A program made the position numbers and the translations under genes. Below are positions 50,748 through 60,935 of a DNA stretch of 64,000 nt, in pieces; the first letter of the stretch is position 1; every line of letters begins with the position of its first letter. Source of the stretch: Mesorhizobium sp. WSM3626 (GTDB lineage Bacteria; Pseudomonadota; Alphaproteobacteria; Rhizobiales; Rhizobiaceae); contig NZ_AZUY01000021.1 of assembly GCF_000513935.1 (NCBI RefSeq), positions 25,159-89,158 of the forward strand, in the 5' to 3' direction. The notes under the pieces are model-generated. The model was not told the origin of the DNA. It was given only the letters and a program-made list of their open reading frames with translations, and did not search any database.

Positions 50748-51875
50748 ATGACCGACAGATTCATGCTAAGCCGTCGCCAGTTGCTCAAGACCTCCGCCGC
50801 TGGAGCAGCTTTAGGGCTTGCTTCCGCGGCCTTTCCCATCGGCAAGGCATTCGCCGCCGCCACGACCGTCGGCTTCATCTATGTCGGGCCGAAGGACGAC
50901 TACGGCTACAACCAGGCGCATGCCGAGGGTGCCGCAGCGCTGAAGAGCATCGAGGGTCTCACCGTCGTCGAGGAGGAGAACGTGCCGGAGACGGTCGATG
51001 TTCAGAAGACGATGGAATCGATGATCAACCTCGACGGCGCCTCGCTGATCTTCCCGACCTCGTTCGGCTACTTCGACCCCCACATGCTGGCCATGTGCAA
51101 GAAGTTCCCCGACGTGCAGTTCCGCCATTGCGGCGGCATGTGGGACAAGGCCAAGCACCCGATGAATGCCGGCTCCTATTTCGGTTATATCGGCATGGGC
51201 CAGTATCTCAACGGCGTGGTCGCAGGCCACACCTCGAAGACCAAGAAGCTCGGCTTCGTCGCGGCTAAGCCGATCCCGCAGGTGTTGCTCAACATCAACT
51301 CCTTCCTGCTCGGCGCACGCTCGGTCGATCCGTCCATCACTTGCCAGGTCATCTTCACCGGCGAATGGTCGCTGGCGGTCAAGGAAGCGGAAGCCACCAA
51401 CGCGCTGGTCGACCAGGGCGCCGACGTCATCACCAGCCATGTCGACAGCCCCAAAGTGGTGGTCGAGACGGCCGCCGGGCGCGGCGCCTTTGTCTGCGGT
51501 TATCACGCCAACCAGAGCCCGCTGGCGCCCGAGAAATACCTGACCGGGGCCGAGTGGAACTGGGCCAAGGTCTATAAGATGTTCGTCGCCGACCTCGTCG
51601 CCGGCACGCCGCTGCCCAACTTCACGCGCGGCGGGTTGGCTGACGGTTTCGTCAAGATGAGCCCGCTCGGCCCCGCCGTCGGCGAGCCCGCGCGCAAGCA
51701 GTTCGACGCCACGCTGGCCGAAATGATGAAAGGCGGCTTCGCCGTCATCAAGGGACCGCTGAAGAGCAACAAAGGGGCTGTCGTGGCCACTGCGGGCCAA
51801 GCGTTCCCGGAGGCCGCCATCGAACTCGAAAGCATGGACTATCTGGTCGAGGGCGTCGTCGGCTCGACCGCCTGA
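50748..51875 (+). CDS. BMP-family ABC transporter substrate-binding protein
   Basis: 375 residues. Twin-arginine signal (SRRQLLK at residues 8-14) and cleavage near AFAA at about 34. The BMP/PnrA-type domain follows: VGFIYVGPKDDYGYNQAH, SFGYFDPHMLAMCKKFPDV, GFVAAKPIPQVLLNINSFLLGA, TSHVDSPKVVVE. The BMP family binds nucleosides and related ureido-type solutes. Here, next to biuret hydrolase, biuret or triuret is the likely ligand (inference). Tat export suggests a folded or cofactor-assisted state. ATG follows GGGGAGCATAAGAG. First gene of an eight-gene operon. Confidence 0.92.
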   Translation: MTDRFMLSRRQLLKTSAAGAALGLASAAFPIGKAFAAATTVGFIYVGPKDDYGYNQAHAEGAAALKSIEGLTVVEEENVPETVDVQKTMESMINLDGASLIFPTSFGYFDPHMLAMCKKFPDVQFRHCGGMWDKAKHPMNAGSYFGYIGMGQYLNGVVAGHTSKTKKLGFVAAKPIPQVLLNINSFLLGARSVDPSITCQVIFTGEWSLAVKEAEATNALVDQGADVITSHVDSPKVVVETAAGRGAFVCGYHANQSPLAPEKYLTGAEWNWAKVYKMFVADLVAGTPLPNFTRGGLADGFVKMSPLGPAVGEPARKQFDATLAEMMKGGFAVIKGPLKSNKGAVVATAGQAFPEAAIELESMDYLVEGVVGSTA

Positions 51876-51893
51876 TCTGAGGGGAACGGGGCG

Positions 51894-53036
51894 ATGACGG
51901 ATACGGTGACAGGGGCCGGCATGCCGGCACTATTCGGCGCCAGGGGCTATCCGGCGGCGCTGGAATGGATGGCGCGGCGGGCAGAGACGTTTGTCATTCC
52001 GCTCGCGGCGCTGATCGTCGGCATGGCGCTGTTAAGCCTGTTCATCGCCCTGGTCGGCAAGTCGCCGGTCCTGCTCTACGAGACCATGTGGCGGGGCGGC
52101 TTCGGCTCGTGGTTCTCCATCCAGAACTCGCTTTCGCGGGCCGCACCGCTGTTGCTGGCGGCGCTTTGCGTGGCGTTGCCGGCGCGGCTCGGCCTCGTTG
52201 TCATCGGCGGCGAGGGCGCTATCGTGCTCGGCGGCGTCGCCGCCGCTGCCATCGGCGTGGCGCTCAGCGGCGCGCCTTCCTTCATCGTCATTCTTGCCAT
52301 GGGCGTGGCGGGCATGGCCGCCGGCGGCATCTGGATCGGTGCCGTCGGCGCGCTGCGCCACTACCGGGCGGTCAACGAAACCATCTCCAGCCTGCTGATG
52401 GCCTATATCGCCATCGCGCTGATGAACCAGTTGGTGGAGGGGCCGCTTCGCGATCCGGCCTCGCTCAACAAGCCGTCGACCCAGCCGCTGGCGGACATCT
52501 ACCGCATCGGCAACATTCCGGGCATGGATGTGCATTGGGGACTGATTGTGGGCGTCGTCGCCTGCCTCCTCTCCTGGGTGCTCATCGAAAAGACGCGCTG
52601 GGGCTTTGCCGCGCGCATCGCCGGCGGCAATGTGCGGGCAGCGCAAGTGCAGGGGCTGGCCGTTGGGCCGCTCATCGTCGGTTTCACGGCACTCGCCGGC
52701 GGCTTTGCCGGGCTCGCCGGCATGCTGGAGGTCGCCGCCGTGCAGGGCAGCGCCAACGCTTCGCTCGCCGCCGGCTATGGCTACACCGGCATCCTCGTCG
52801 CCTTCCTCGCCCGCCACAATCCGCTGGCCATCGTCCCGGTCGCCATCCTGCTTGGCGGCATCGATGCCTCGGGCGGGCTGATCCAGCGCCGCATGGACCT
52901 GCCCGACGCCACCGTGCTGGTGCTGCAAGGCATGATCTTCATCGTCATCCTGTTCAGCGAAACCTTCTACGGCCGCTTCAAGGCCTTCAATCCCGATCTC
53001 TGGACGAGGCCCGATCTCCCGAGGGGGGCTGCCTGA
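51894..53036 (+). CDS. ABC transporter permease, BMP/YufP-type
   Basis: 380 residues, about ten transmembrane helices, branched-chain-amino-acid-type permease family (BPD_transp_2). [21 protein letters not shown] and [34 protein letters not shown] are family landmarks. It forms a heterodimeric pore with the next gene. ATG at 51894 follows GAGGGGAACGG. Its stop overlaps the next start (TGATG). Confidence 0.92.
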   Translation: MTDTVTGAGMPALFGARGYPAALEWMARRAETFVIPLAALIVGMALLSLFIALVGKSPVLLYETMWRGGFGSWFSIQNSLSRAAPLLLAALCVALPARLGLVVIGGEGAIVLGGVAAAAIGVALSGAPSFIVILAMGVAGMAAGGIWIGAVGALRHYRAVNETISSLLMAYIAIALMNQLVEGPLRDPASLNKPSTQPLADIYRIGNIPGMDVHWGLIVGVVACLLSWVLIEKTRWGFAARIAGGNVRAAQVQGLAVGPLIVGFTALAGGFAGLAGMLEVAAVQGSANASLAAGYGYTGILVAFLARHNPLAIVPVAILLGGIDASGGLIQRRMDLPDATVLVLQGMIFIVILFSETFYGRFKAFNPDLWTRPDLPRGAA

Positions 53037-53962
53037 TGGACGCGACCGAGATCGGCCTCTGGGGCGTGCCGCTCGCCATCCTCGGCGGCGCCATCCGCGT
53101 GTCGACGCCCTTCATTTTCGTCTCGCTGGGCGAGGCGATCACCGAGCGTTCCGGCCGCATCAATCTCGGGCTCGAAGGCACGCTCGTCTTCGGCGCCATG
53201 ACGGCTTATGCGATCGCGGTGATGACCGGCTCGCCCTGGCTCGGCCTCGTCGCCGCCGCCGGCGCCGGCCTGTGCTTCGGCCTGTTCCATGGCTGGATCT
53301 GCAAATTCCCGAAGGTCAACGACATCGCCATCGGCATTGCACTGATGCTGTTCGGTTCGGGTCTCGCCTTCTTCTTCGGCAAACCGTTCATCAAGCCGAA
53401 GGCGCCCAACCTGCCTGCCATTCCCTTCGGCGGCTGGTCCGACGTCCCGCAGGTGCAGGCAGCGCTCGACGTCAACGTGCTGTTCCTCATCGGGGCCGTG
53501 CTGTCGGTCGTCCTGTGGTGGGCGTTCCGCAACACCCGCGCCGGCCTCATCGTGCGCGTCGTCGGCGACAGTTCGGATGCTGCCCGCGCCATGGGCCTCA
53601 ACCCCAATACGGTGCGGCTGCTGGCCACCGGGGTCGGCGGTGCACTGGCCGGCATCGGTGGGGCCTATCTGTCGCTCTACTATCCCGGCAGTTGGACAGA
53701 ACGCATCTCGTCGGGCCAGGGCTTGATGGCGGTGGCGCTGGTCATCTTCGCGCGCTGGAACCCGCTCGGCTGTTTTGCCGCCGCCCTTCTGTTCGGCGGG
53801 GCAGGCGCGCTCGGCCCGGCGCTGCAATCAGTCGGCGTGACGCAGGGCTACTATCTGTTCTATGCCGCCCCCTACATCCTCACCCTCATAATCATGATCG
53901 CCACCTCGTCGCCGACACGCTCGCTCGCCGGCGCGCCAGGCGAATTGTCGATCACCAAATGA
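53036..53962 (+). CDS. ABC transporter permease, BMP/YufQ-type
   Basis: 308 residues, about nine transmembrane helices, second permease of the importer. [24 protein letters not shown] and [16 protein letters not shown] are characteristic, the latter preceding the cytoplasmic loop that contacts the ATPase. Starts within the stop of the preceding permease. The transported solute should be the same ureide as for the binding protein. Confidence 0.92.
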   Translation: MDATEIGLWGVPLAILGGAIRVSTPFIFVSLGEAITERSGRINLGLEGTLVFGAMTAYAIAVMTGSPWLGLVAAAGAGLCFGLFHGWICKFPKVNDIAIGIALMLFGSGLAFFFGKPFIKPKAPNLPAIPFGGWSDVPQVQAALDVNVLFLIGAVLSVVLWWAFRNTRAGLIVRVVGDSSDAARAMGLNPNTVRLLATGVGGALAGIGGAYLSLYYPGSWTERISSGQGLMAVALVIFARWNPLGCFAAALLFGGAGALGPALQSVGVTQGYYLFYAAPYILTLIIMIATSSPTRSLAGAPGELSITK

Positions 53963-53976
53963 CTGGAGCTTTGCCC

Positions 53977-54678
53977 GTGAACGCCAGAGCCGAAATCACC
54001 CAGCACACGATCGATGCAGAGCCTTATCCGTGGCCCTACAATGGCGATCTGCGGCCCGACAACACGGCGCTGATCATCATCGACATGCAGACCGATTTCT
54101 GCGGGCCGGGCGGCTATGTCGACCACATGGGCTACGACCTGTCGCTAGTGCGGGCTCCGATCGAACCAATCAAGGCCGTGCTCTCGGTGATGCGGGCCAA
54201 GGGCTACACCATCATCCACACGCGCGAGGGGCATCGGCCCGATCTCGCCGACCTGCCGGCCAACAAGCGCTGGCGCTCGCGCCGCATCAATGCCGGCATC
54301 GGCGACCCAGGTCCGTGCGGGCGCATCCTGGTACGCGGCGAGCCGGGCTGGGACATCATCCCCGACCTCCACCCGATCGAGGGCGAGCCGATCATCGACA
54401 AGCCGGGCAAGGGCTCGTTCTGCGCCACCGATCTTGAGCTGATCCTCAACCAGCGCGGCATCGAGAACATCGTGCTCACCGGCATCACCACGGATGTCTG
54501 CGTCCACACCACCATGCGCGAGGCCAACGACCGCGGCTATGAATGCATGATGCTGGAGGATTGCTGCGGGGCCACCGACCACGGCAACCATCTGGCGGCG
54601 ATCAAGATGATCAAGATGCAGGGCGGCGTCTTCGGCACGGTGTCGAATTCGAAGGCGCTCGTCGCGCAGCTGCCGTGA
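53977..54678 (+). CDS. biuH: Biuret hydrolase (isochorismatase-like cysteine hydrolase)
   Basis: 233 residues. Catalytic triad with GTG start: Asp36 (IIIDMQ), Lys142 (DKPGKG) and Cys175 (TDVCV). These are the triad numbers I recall for BiuH of Rhizobium leguminosarum, which supports this start; GGAG lies 8 bp upstream. An ATG at 53959 overlapping the permease stop would add six residues. Strong remembered similarity ([48 protein letters not shown]). It hydrolyses biuret to allophanate and ammonia in the cytosol. The genomic context, with allophanate hydrolase downstream, agrees. Confidence 0.93.
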   Translation: MNARAEITQHTIDAEPYPWPYNGDLRPDNTALIIIDMQTDFCGPGGYVDHMGYDLSLVRAPIEPIKAVLSVMRAKGYTIIHTREGHRPDLADLPANKRWRSRRINAGIGDPGPCGRILVRGEPGWDIIPDLHPIEGEPIIDKPGKGSFCATDLELILNQRGIENIVLTGITTDVCVHTTMREANDRGYECMMLEDCCGATDHGNHLAAIKMIKMQGGVFGTVSNSKALVAQLP

Positions 54679-54688
54679 GGAGGGCGCT

Positions 54689-56218
54689 ATGAGTGACAGC
54701 GTCAGAAAAGCCGTCGGCGTCGAAACCATCGGCATGACCATGCGCTTCGGTGCCTTCACGGCGCTGGACGCCGTATCGGTGAAGGTGCCGGCAGGCTCGT
54801 TCCACGCGCTGCTCGGCGAGAACGGCGCCGGCAAGTCGACGCTGGTCAAATGCATGATGGGTTTTTATCACCCGACTTCCGGCGACATGCTGGTCGATGG
54901 CCGGGAGGTCAAGATCACCAGCCCCAGGGATGCCTCGGCGCTCGGGCTCGGCATGGTCTACCAGCATTTCACGCTGGTGCCGTCGCTGACCGGAGCGGAG
55001 AACCTTGTCATCTCGCGGGAAAAGGTGCCCGGCATCATCGACTGGCGCAAGGAGCGGGGCGATCTTGCCGTGTTCATGGAGCGCATGCCGTTCAAGCTGC
55101 CGCTCGACGTCAAGGTGGCGGAGCTTGCCGCCGGCGAGAAGCAGAAGCTCGAAATCATCAAACAGCTCTATCTCGGCCGCTCCTTCCTGGTGCTGGACGA
55201 GCCGACATCGGTGCTGACGCCGGGCGAAGCGCAGGAGGTGCTGGGGCTGGTGCGCGACATGACCAAGGCCGGCGACCTCACAGTTCTGATGATCTCGCAC
55301 AAATTCCATGAGGTCATGGCATTCGCCGACGATGTCAGCGTGTTGCGCAAGGGCAAGCTGACGGGAACTGGCCGCGTCGCCGACCTCGACCACAAGGCGA
55401 TGGCGGCGATGATGATCGGCGACCAGCCGATCGTCACGCTTGACAGCCGCGCGACGCCGAAACCCGATGCCGAGATCGTGCTCAAGGTCAAATCGCTGAA
55501 GGCGCCGGATCGAACCGGGATGAAGTCGATCAGCATCGAGGACCTCGGCGTGCGCTCCGGCGAGATCGTCGGCATCGCCGGCATTTCCGGAAACGGCCAG
55601 AAGGAGTTTCTGGAAGTGCTTGCCGGCCAGCGTCCGCGTGACGCCGGCGAGGTGTTGGTGCGCGGTGCCGCCTATGCCGCGACGCGTGCCGAGGCGCGGG
55701 CGCTCAATGTGCGGCTCATTCCCGAAGAGCCGCTGAAGAATGCCTGTGCGCCGAAAATGACGGTGGCCGAGAACATCTCCTTCCGCACCTTCGACATGGA
55801 CGGCAATGGCAGACGGGTGAACTGGATCAGCACCGGCGCCATTCGCGCCTTCAGCGCTCGCCTGGTCGAGCAGTTCAAGGTCAAGACCGCCTCGCTGTCC
55901 TCGCCCATCGCCTCGCTGTCGGGCGGCAATGTGCAGCGCGCGGTGCTGGCCCGCGAACTGACCGGCGAGGTCGACCTGCTGATCGTCTCCAACCCCTGCT
56001 TCGGCCTCGATTTCTCGGCGGTGGCCGAAATCCGCGCCCGCATCATGAAGGCGCGCAACGCGGGTACGGCCGTGCTGTTGATGTCGGAAGACCTCGACGA
56101 GCTCTTGGAATTGTCCGACCGCATTTTCGTCATGTCGGATGGCGCGCTGGTCTATGAGACGCCGATCGGCCGGGCGAGCGTGCAGACCATCGGCGAGCAT
56201 ATGGCGGGACATCATTGA
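54689..56218 (+). CDS. ABC transporter ATP-binding protein, double-ATPase type
   Basis: 509 residues with two ATPase halves. First: Walker [11 protein letters not shown]-loop [10 protein letters not shown], signature [10 protein letters not shown], Walker B FLVLDEPT. Second: degenerate Walker [12 protein letters not shown], signature [13 protein letters not shown] and [11 protein letters not shown]. This asymmetry is normal in BMP-type and ribose-type importers. ATG at 54689 follows GAGGAGGG. It is placed, oddly, between the two hydrolase genes rather than next to its permeases. Confidence 0.93.
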   Translation: MSDSVRKAVGVETIGMTMRFGAFTALDAVSVKVPAGSFHALLGENGAGKSTLVKCMMGFYHPTSGDMLVDGREVKITSPRDASALGLGMVYQHFTLVPSLTGAENLVISREKVPGIIDWRKERGDLAVFMERMPFKLPLDVKVAELAAGEKQKLEIIKQLYLGRSFLVLDEPTSVLTPGEAQEVLGLVRDMTKAGDLTVLMISHKFHEVMAFADDVSVLRKGKLTGTGRVADLDHKAMAAMMIGDQPIVTLDSRATPKPDAEIVLKVKSLKAPDRTGMKSISIEDLGVRSGEIVGIAGISGNGQKEFLEVLAGQRPRDAGEVLVRGAAYAATRAEARALNVRLIPEEPLKNACAPKMTVAENISFRTFDMDGNGRRVNWISTGAIRAFSARLVEQFKVKTASLSSPIASLSGGNVQRAVLARELTGEVDLLIVSNPCFGLDFSAVAEIRARIMKARNAGTAVLLMSEDLDELLELSDRIFVMSDGALVYETPIGRASVQTIGEHMAGHH

Positions 56219-56886
56219 TGGCGGAAATCGACGCGCAGCCGTTCGCCTTTGCGTTCAAGCCCGACACGATGGCGCTGGTCGTCATCGACATGCAGCGCGA
56301 TTTTGCCGAGCCCGGCGGCTTTGGCGCCAGCCTCGGCAACGATGTCAGCCGCATCGCCGCCATCGTGCCGACAGTGAAGAAGCTGATCGAGGGGTTCCGT
56401 GCCGCCGGCCTGCCTGTGATCCACACGATGGAGTGCCACCGCGCCGACCTCTCCGACCTGCCGCCGGCCAAGCGCAACCGCGGCAATCCGTCGATCCGTA
56501 TCGGCGATGTCGGACCCATGGGCCGCGTGCTGATATCAGGCGAACCGGGAACGGCGATCCTCGACGAGTTGGCGCCGCTGCCCGGCGAGATCGTCATCGA
56601 GAAGCCGGGCAAGGGCGCCTTCTATGCGACGAGCTTCGGTGACGAACTGAAGCGGCTTGGCGCGCAGCAACTGGTTTTCGCCGGCGTCACCACCGAGGTC
56701 TGCGTGCAGACGACGATGCGCGAGGCCAATGATCGCGGCTATGAGTGCCTGCTCGCCGAAGATGCGACGGAAAGCTATTTTCCGGAGTTCAAGGCAGCGG
56801 CGCTTGCCATGATCCGCGCCCAAGGCGCCATCGTCGGCTGGACGGCGACGACCGACCAGGTGCTGCAGGGAGTAGCGAATGGCTAA
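56218..56886 (+). CDS. Second isochorismatase-like cysteine hydrolase, candidate triuret hydrolase
   Basis: 222 residues. Triad Asp24 (VVIDMQ), Lys129 (EKPGKG) and Cys162 (TTEVCV). The C-terminal [15 protein letters not shown] block is shared with BiuH, but it lacks BiuH's N-terminal EPYPWPY segment and [10 protein letters not shown]. Triuret hydrolase (TrtA) is a BiuH homologue encoded beside biuH in known degraders, converting triuret to carboxybiuret and then biuret, so this is the leading candidate. Other ureide or N-carbamoyl substrates remain possible. Starts in TGATG overlap with the ATPase gene. Confidence 0.82.
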   Translation: MAEIDAQPFAFAFKPDTMALVVIDMQRDFAEPGGFGASLGNDVSRIAAIVPTVKKLIEGFRAAGLPVIHTMECHRADLSDLPPAKRNRGNPSIRIGDVGPMGRVLISGEPGTAILDELAPLPGEIVIEKPGKGAFYATSFGDELKRLGAQQLVFAGVTTEVCVQTTMREANDRGYECLLAEDATESYFPEFKAAALAMIRAQGAIVGWTATTDQVLQGVANG

Positions 56887-57229
56887 TCTGAGTTTTGCCG
56901 GTCTCGTCGGTGGCGGCTGGCGCGAGCTGGCGTTCGAGCCTTTTCGCGACGGCATCACGGTGCATTGGCTGCTCAAGGGCGGACCGGTCGAGCCGTCGGT
57001 GGCGATCCTCGACTACCGGGCCGGCGCCGGCGTGCCACGCCACCGCCATGTCGGGCTGGAAACCATCGTCGTGCTCGAGGGCACGCAGAGCGATGAGAAC
57101 GGCGATTATCCCCGGGGCAGCGTCATCCTGAACCCGGTCGGGACCGAGCACTCGGTGTGGACTAAGGACGGCTGCGTCGTGCTGATCCAGTGGGACCTGC
57201 CGGTAATTATTCTGGGGGAGGCCACATGA
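56879..57229 (+). CDS. Small cupin-domain protein
   Basis: 116 residues. One cupin barrel: [32 protein letters not shown] carries the first metal-binding set (His55, His57, Glu61) and [11 protein letters not shown] the second His. It could be a metal-dependent enzyme or a ligand sensor. Overlaps the upstream hydrolase by 8 bp and the allophanate hydrolase by 4 bp, so it is part of the pathway operon although its role in biuret degradation is unknown. Confidence 0.85.
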   Translation: MANLSFAGLVGGGWRELAFEPFRDGITVHWLLKGGPVEPSVAILDYRAGAGVPRHRHVGLETIVVLEGTQSDENGDYPRGSVILNPVGTEHSVWTKDGCVVLIQWDLPVIILGEAT

Positions 57230-59025
57230 GTGAGATCCGCTTCGATATCGTCAGTCTGCACGCGGCCTATGCCAGCGGCGTGACTGTCGCGGATATGATC
57301 GATGCCGTGCATGCCCGCATCGTGGCGGCTGACGATCCCGGCATCTTCATCCATCTGCCCGGGAAGACGGACATGCTGGCGCAGGCACAAGAGCTCGGAC
57401 CGTTCGATCCAGCGACCAAACCGCTGTGGGGCGTCCCGTTCGCGGTCAAGGACAATATCGATGTCGCCGGCATGCCGACCACAGCAGCCTGCGCCGAATA
57501 CGCCTATGTGCCGGAGACGGACGCTACTGTCGTGGCGCGGCTGAAGGCGGCCGGCGCGCTGGTCGTCGGCAAGACCAATCTCGACCAGTTCGCCACCGGA
57601 CTGGTCGGCGTTCGCACGCCTTACCCGATCCCGAGGAACGCTGTCGATGCCAGCCTTGTGCCTGGCGGCTCGTCCTCAGGGTCAGCGGTGGCGACGGCGC
57701 GTGGCATCGTCTCCTTCGCGCTCGGTACCGACACGGCTGGGTCCGGCCGCATCCCCGCCGGCCTCAACAATATCGTCGGGCTGAAGCCGACTGTCGGTGC
57801 GCTCTCGGCCGCCGGCGTGGTGCCAGCCTGCCGCACACTTGACTGCGTCTCCGTGTTCGCACTCACCGTCGAAGATGCCTATACGGTGTTCGGCGTCGCG
57901 GCGGCCGAGGATCCGGCCGACGCCTATTCGCGCGCGATCAAGGTGCCGGCGCTTGCCGCCCGGCCGCCCGTGCTGAACGTCGGGGTGCCGGCGAAAAGCG
58001 ACCTGAAGTTCTTCGGCGACGCTTCGATGCAGGCCGGCTTCGAGGCAGCACTTGGCCTTCTGGAAACGCTTGGCTGCCGGCTGGTCGAAATTCCGTTCAG
58101 CGATTTCTACGCCACCGCCAATCTTCTCTACGAAGGCGCCTGGGTCGCCGAGCGCTACGCGGCGATCAGCGACTTCATGGACGCCAACGAGGCTGCCATG
58201 CATCCGGTGACGCGCAAGATCATCGGCGGCGCCAGAAGCCTTTCGGCGGCCGACGCCTTTCGCGGCCTCTATGCCTTGCAGGCCTACAAGGCGAAGCTCG
58301 CCCCGGTCGTCGCCTCGGTCGACCTGTTCTGCGTGCCGACCGCGCCTACGCATTACACCACAGCCGCGGTGCTTGCCGATCCGGTCGTGACCAACAGCCG
58401 GCTTGGCACCTACACCAACTTCGTCAACTTGCTCGATATGTGCGGCGTCGCTGTGCCGACAGGCAAACGCGGCGACGGCCTGCCGATGAACGTCACCTTG
58501 CTGGCGCCGGCCGGCCGCGATGCGCAGACGGCGATGCTCGCCCGCGACCTGCATGCGCAGAGCGGCCTGCCGCTCGGCGCAACGGGTTGGCCGCAGCTCG
58601 GCCCGCGGCCGGCCGCCGTGCCGCCATGCGACGGCATGATCGACCTGGTGGTGGTCGGCGCGCATCTGTCGGGCATGCCGCTCAACGGCCAGCTCAACCA
58701 GCTCGGCGCGCAATTCCTGCGCGCGACCAGGACCGCCGCCGCTTACAAGCTCTATGCGTTGGCCGGCCAGTCCGTGCCCAAGCCCGGCCTGATCCGCGTC
58801 GCCGATGGCGGCATGCGGATCGACGTCGAGGTCTGGCGGCTTGGGCCTGAGGCTTTCGGCCGTTTCGTCGCCGCTATTCCGGCTCCGCTCGGCATCGGCA
58901 CGGTCGAACTCGACGACGGCACCCCCGCCAAGGGTTTTCTGGTCGAAAGCGCGGGCTTGGACGGTGCCTCCGACATCTCCTCATTCGGCGGCTGGCGCCG
59001 CTTTGTCGCACGCGGCAATAGTTGA
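57226..59025 (+). CDS. atzF: Allophanate hydrolase
   Basis: 599 residues. Amidase-signature domain with Ser-cisSer-Lys triad Lys75 (PFAVKDN), Ser149 (GGSSSG) and Ser173 (DTAGSGR). These have the same spacing (74, 24) as I recall for Lys91, Ser165 and Ser189 of AtzF. The C-terminal domain (DLVVVGAHLSGMPLNGQLNQLGAQF) is the AtzF-type extension that decarboxylates the N-carboxycarbamate intermediate. It completes biuret breakdown to ammonia and CO2. It is the operon's last gene; its start overlaps the cupin stop (ATGA). Confidence 0.95.
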   Translation: MSEIRFDIVSLHAAYASGVTVADMIDAVHARIVAADDPGIFIHLPGKTDMLAQAQELGPFDPATKPLWGVPFAVKDNIDVAGMPTTAACAEYAYVPETDATVVARLKAAGALVVGKTNLDQFATGLVGVRTPYPIPRNAVDASLVPGGSSSGSAVATARGIVSFALGTDTAGSGRIPAGLNNIVGLKPTVGALSAAGVVPACRTLDCVSVFALTVEDAYTVFGVAAAEDPADAYSRAIKVPALAARPPVLNVGVPAKSDLKFFGDASMQAGFEAALGLLETLGCRLVEIPFSDFYATANLLYEGAWVAERYAAISDFMDANEAAMHPVTRKIIGGARSLSAADAFRGLYALQAYKAKLAPVVASVDLFCVPTAPTHYTTAAVLADPVVTNSRLGTYTNFVNLLDMCGVAVPTGKRGDGLPMNVTLLAPAGRDAQTAMLARDLHAQSGLPLGATGWPQLGPRPAAVPPCDGMIDLVVVGAHLSGMPLNGQLNQLGAQFLRATRTAAAYKLYALAGQSVPKPGLIRVADGGMRIDVEVWRLGPEAFGRFVAAIPAPLGIGTVELDDGTPAKGFLVESAGLDGASDISSFGGWRRFVARGNS

Positions 59026-59034
59026 ATGAGCGAC

Positions 59035-59076
59035 CCGAGACATAGGTGACGTATCGTACCGGACACATGGGTGACG
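59035..59076 (+). repeat. Two similar tandem motifs, possible insertion-sequence end relic
   Basis: CCGAGACATAGGTGACG (59035-59051) and CCGGACACATGGGTGACG (59059-59076) repeat a GACAyrGGTGACG pattern. They lie in a 273-bp gap between atzF and the regulator. Similar motifs occur at ends of some insertion sequences; no transposase is present. Confidence 0.35.
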
Positions 59077-59298
59077 ACGCAACGAGTGACGACACCGATT
59101 TGGGCAGATAGCAAGACGTCGATAGTCCTCTGCGCAACGTGTTGCGGCGTACGACGAAGCCCGGAGACGAACGGCTTCTCGGCGTCTTCATCTGACCCTG
59201 CGTCGAACGCGGTCGGCCTGAGAGATACCTCCTTGGCCGGCAATTTGCTATTGTCCTCGTTCGCAGCACAATAAGTAGGCTGCGTAAGATGGGCGCGA

Positions 59299-60369
59299 AT
59301 GTTTACAGAAATTCTCGATGCGCTTTATGAAGCTGCGTTCATAGCGGAAAAGTGGCCCGCTGTTCTCGGGCAGATCACCAATGTGTCGGCATCAAAAGGC
59401 GGTGCGCTCTTTGTATTCGCGGATGGCATGCCGATTCGGGGAAAGGCCGTGGCACAGCTGCAGGATTTGATGGACGAGTTCCTTGAGGACGAAAGCTTGC
59501 GCTTGTCCACAGCCGCTGCGCGTATGGGGGCCGTTCGTCCGGCAAGCTTCGTGGATGTAGACAGATTCATGACGGCCGACGAGGTGCGGGATGATCCTAT
59601 GCGCATTCGGCTGCGCGAGCGTGGCCTGGGCGTGAATGCTTGCGCGGCTATTGCCATGCCCACAGGTGAGATCGCGATGTTTGTTTTCCAGCGCGGGCTC
59701 GACGAAGGAGGCTACGAAGAGCAGCAGCTTGAAGTCCTCGACAGGATCCGACCCGACATGGCGCGCGCCACGCTCGCGGCAGCCCGGCTTGGTCTTGTGC
59801 AGGCGCGCGGCGCCGTCGACGCGTTAGCCAGGATCGGGCTTCCGGCCGCTGTTCTCGCCGCCAACGGGCGGGTTCGGGTGACCAACAGCCTATTCGACCG
59901 CGAGAAGTCGCTTTTTCTGCCGACGGCATTCGGCGGCGTCGCCCTCGCCAACAATGAGAGCAACCGTCTGTTCCAGGCCGCGCTGCAGGCGATGCGTGGC
60001 GAACTGCCCCCGCGATCTATCCCTGTGCGGGGCACACCGCCGGCGGTGGTGCATGTCCTTCCGCTCAAACGGAGCGCGCATGACCTTTTCGACGGAGGTG
60101 ATCTGCTTGTCGTGGCGACGGCGATCTCGGCAAGCGCTCTCGTCCCGTCCCCGACCATCTTGACCGGGCTGTTCGACCTGACACCTGCCGAGGTAAATCT
60201 TGTGATCGCGTTGGCCAAGGGACATAGCCTCAAGGCGGCGGCAGCCGAAGCCGGGCTGCAATTCTCAACCGTGCGCACTTACCTCAACCGCGTTTTTCGC
60301 AAGACCGGTACAAACCAGCAAAGCCAGCTGGTTGCCCTCCTGAAGTCGGCGCACCCGCTCCCGCGCTGA
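59299..60369 (+). CDS. LuxR-family transcriptional regulator
   Basis: 356 residues. C-terminal LuxR-type helix-turn-helix (FDLTPAEVNLVIALAKGHSLKAAAAEAGLQFSTVRTYLNRVFRKTG). The N-terminal 280 residues are not an autoinducer-binding domain I recognise; they begin LDALYEAAFIAEKWPAVLGQIT and look like a PAS/GAF-type sensory module. This build is frequent in rhizobial LuxR orphans. ATG 59299 has a weak ribosome binding site. Target genes are unknown; the downstream envelope operon is one possibility. Confidence 0.88.
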   Translation: MFTEILDALYEAAFIAEKWPAVLGQITNVSASKGGALFVFADGMPIRGKAVAQLQDLMDEFLEDESLRLSTAAARMGAVRPASFVDVDRFMTADEVRDDPMRIRLRERGLGVNACAAIAMPTGEIAMFVFQRGLDEGGYEEQQLEVLDRIRPDMARATLAAARLGLVQARGAVDALARIGLPAAVLAANGRVRVTNSLFDREKSLFLPTAFGGVALANNESNRLFQAALQAMRGELPPRSIPVRGTPPAVVHVLPLKRSAHDLFDGGDLLVVATAISASALVPSPTILTGLFDLTPAEVNLVIALAKGHSLKAAAAEAGLQFSTVRTYLNRVFRKTGTNQQSQLVALLKSAHPLPR

Positions 60370-60935
60370 CGAGCCTTCCAGAGGGGGCCCCTTCCTTCGA
60401 ACGCAGTCCGCCGCTTTCCATCATCATATGATGATAGGCGACGCCCGGTTTTCGCGGCAATTTCTCCTGCGACGCTTGGTGCTGTCCCGCAGACGAGAGC
60501 GACGCCGCAATTCGTCCACCAAAGCAAGGCCCGTCGGCAAGGGGGAGTGACGATGCTGGGAAGCGTTGTCCGCGGTTCACAATCCGCTGAGAGCCTGCTG
60601 AAGCGGGACGACAATCATCGTGCTTGGCGTCGAGCTAATGACCATCCTTGTGACCTGCAAGAGGATCCCAAGCACGCCGGCATATTCGAGCAGGCGATCC
60701 CCCCTGTGTCATCACGCCGAAACGCGCAGCAGATTGGGATCGAACATGGCCAAGTCATGGCGCCAATATCCGGCATACAATCATTCAATTTCCCCAATCA
60801 GATCACGGCCCCAGCAATGGGAGCAGCGCTACAGCTGCTTTCGGCCGAATGTCTCCGCTGCGCGTCGCGTTGGCGGTTCCGGTCTGCGGTTTGTCGGCGC
60901 AGCAGTCCACCCCGTTTGCCTCGAGGTATAAGACG
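60370..60935. other. 566-bp region without recognised gene
   Basis: No reading frame here has a ribosome binding site with conserved-looking protein. It contains one perfect palindrome at its left end and presumably the promoter of the envelope operon. No stress-type GGAAC element was seen. Confidence 0.6.
60420..60435. repeat. 16-bp perfect palindrome
   Basis: ATCATCATATGATGAT, 51 bp after the LuxR gene stop and 500 bp before the OmpA-type gene. Could be an operator, but could equally be a chance AT-rich palindrome in GC-rich DNA. Confidence 0.4.

Noticed and set aside
54611..56215. 534-codon frame opposite the ABC ATPase gene
   Set aside because: Shadow of intact Walker and signature motifs on the + strand.
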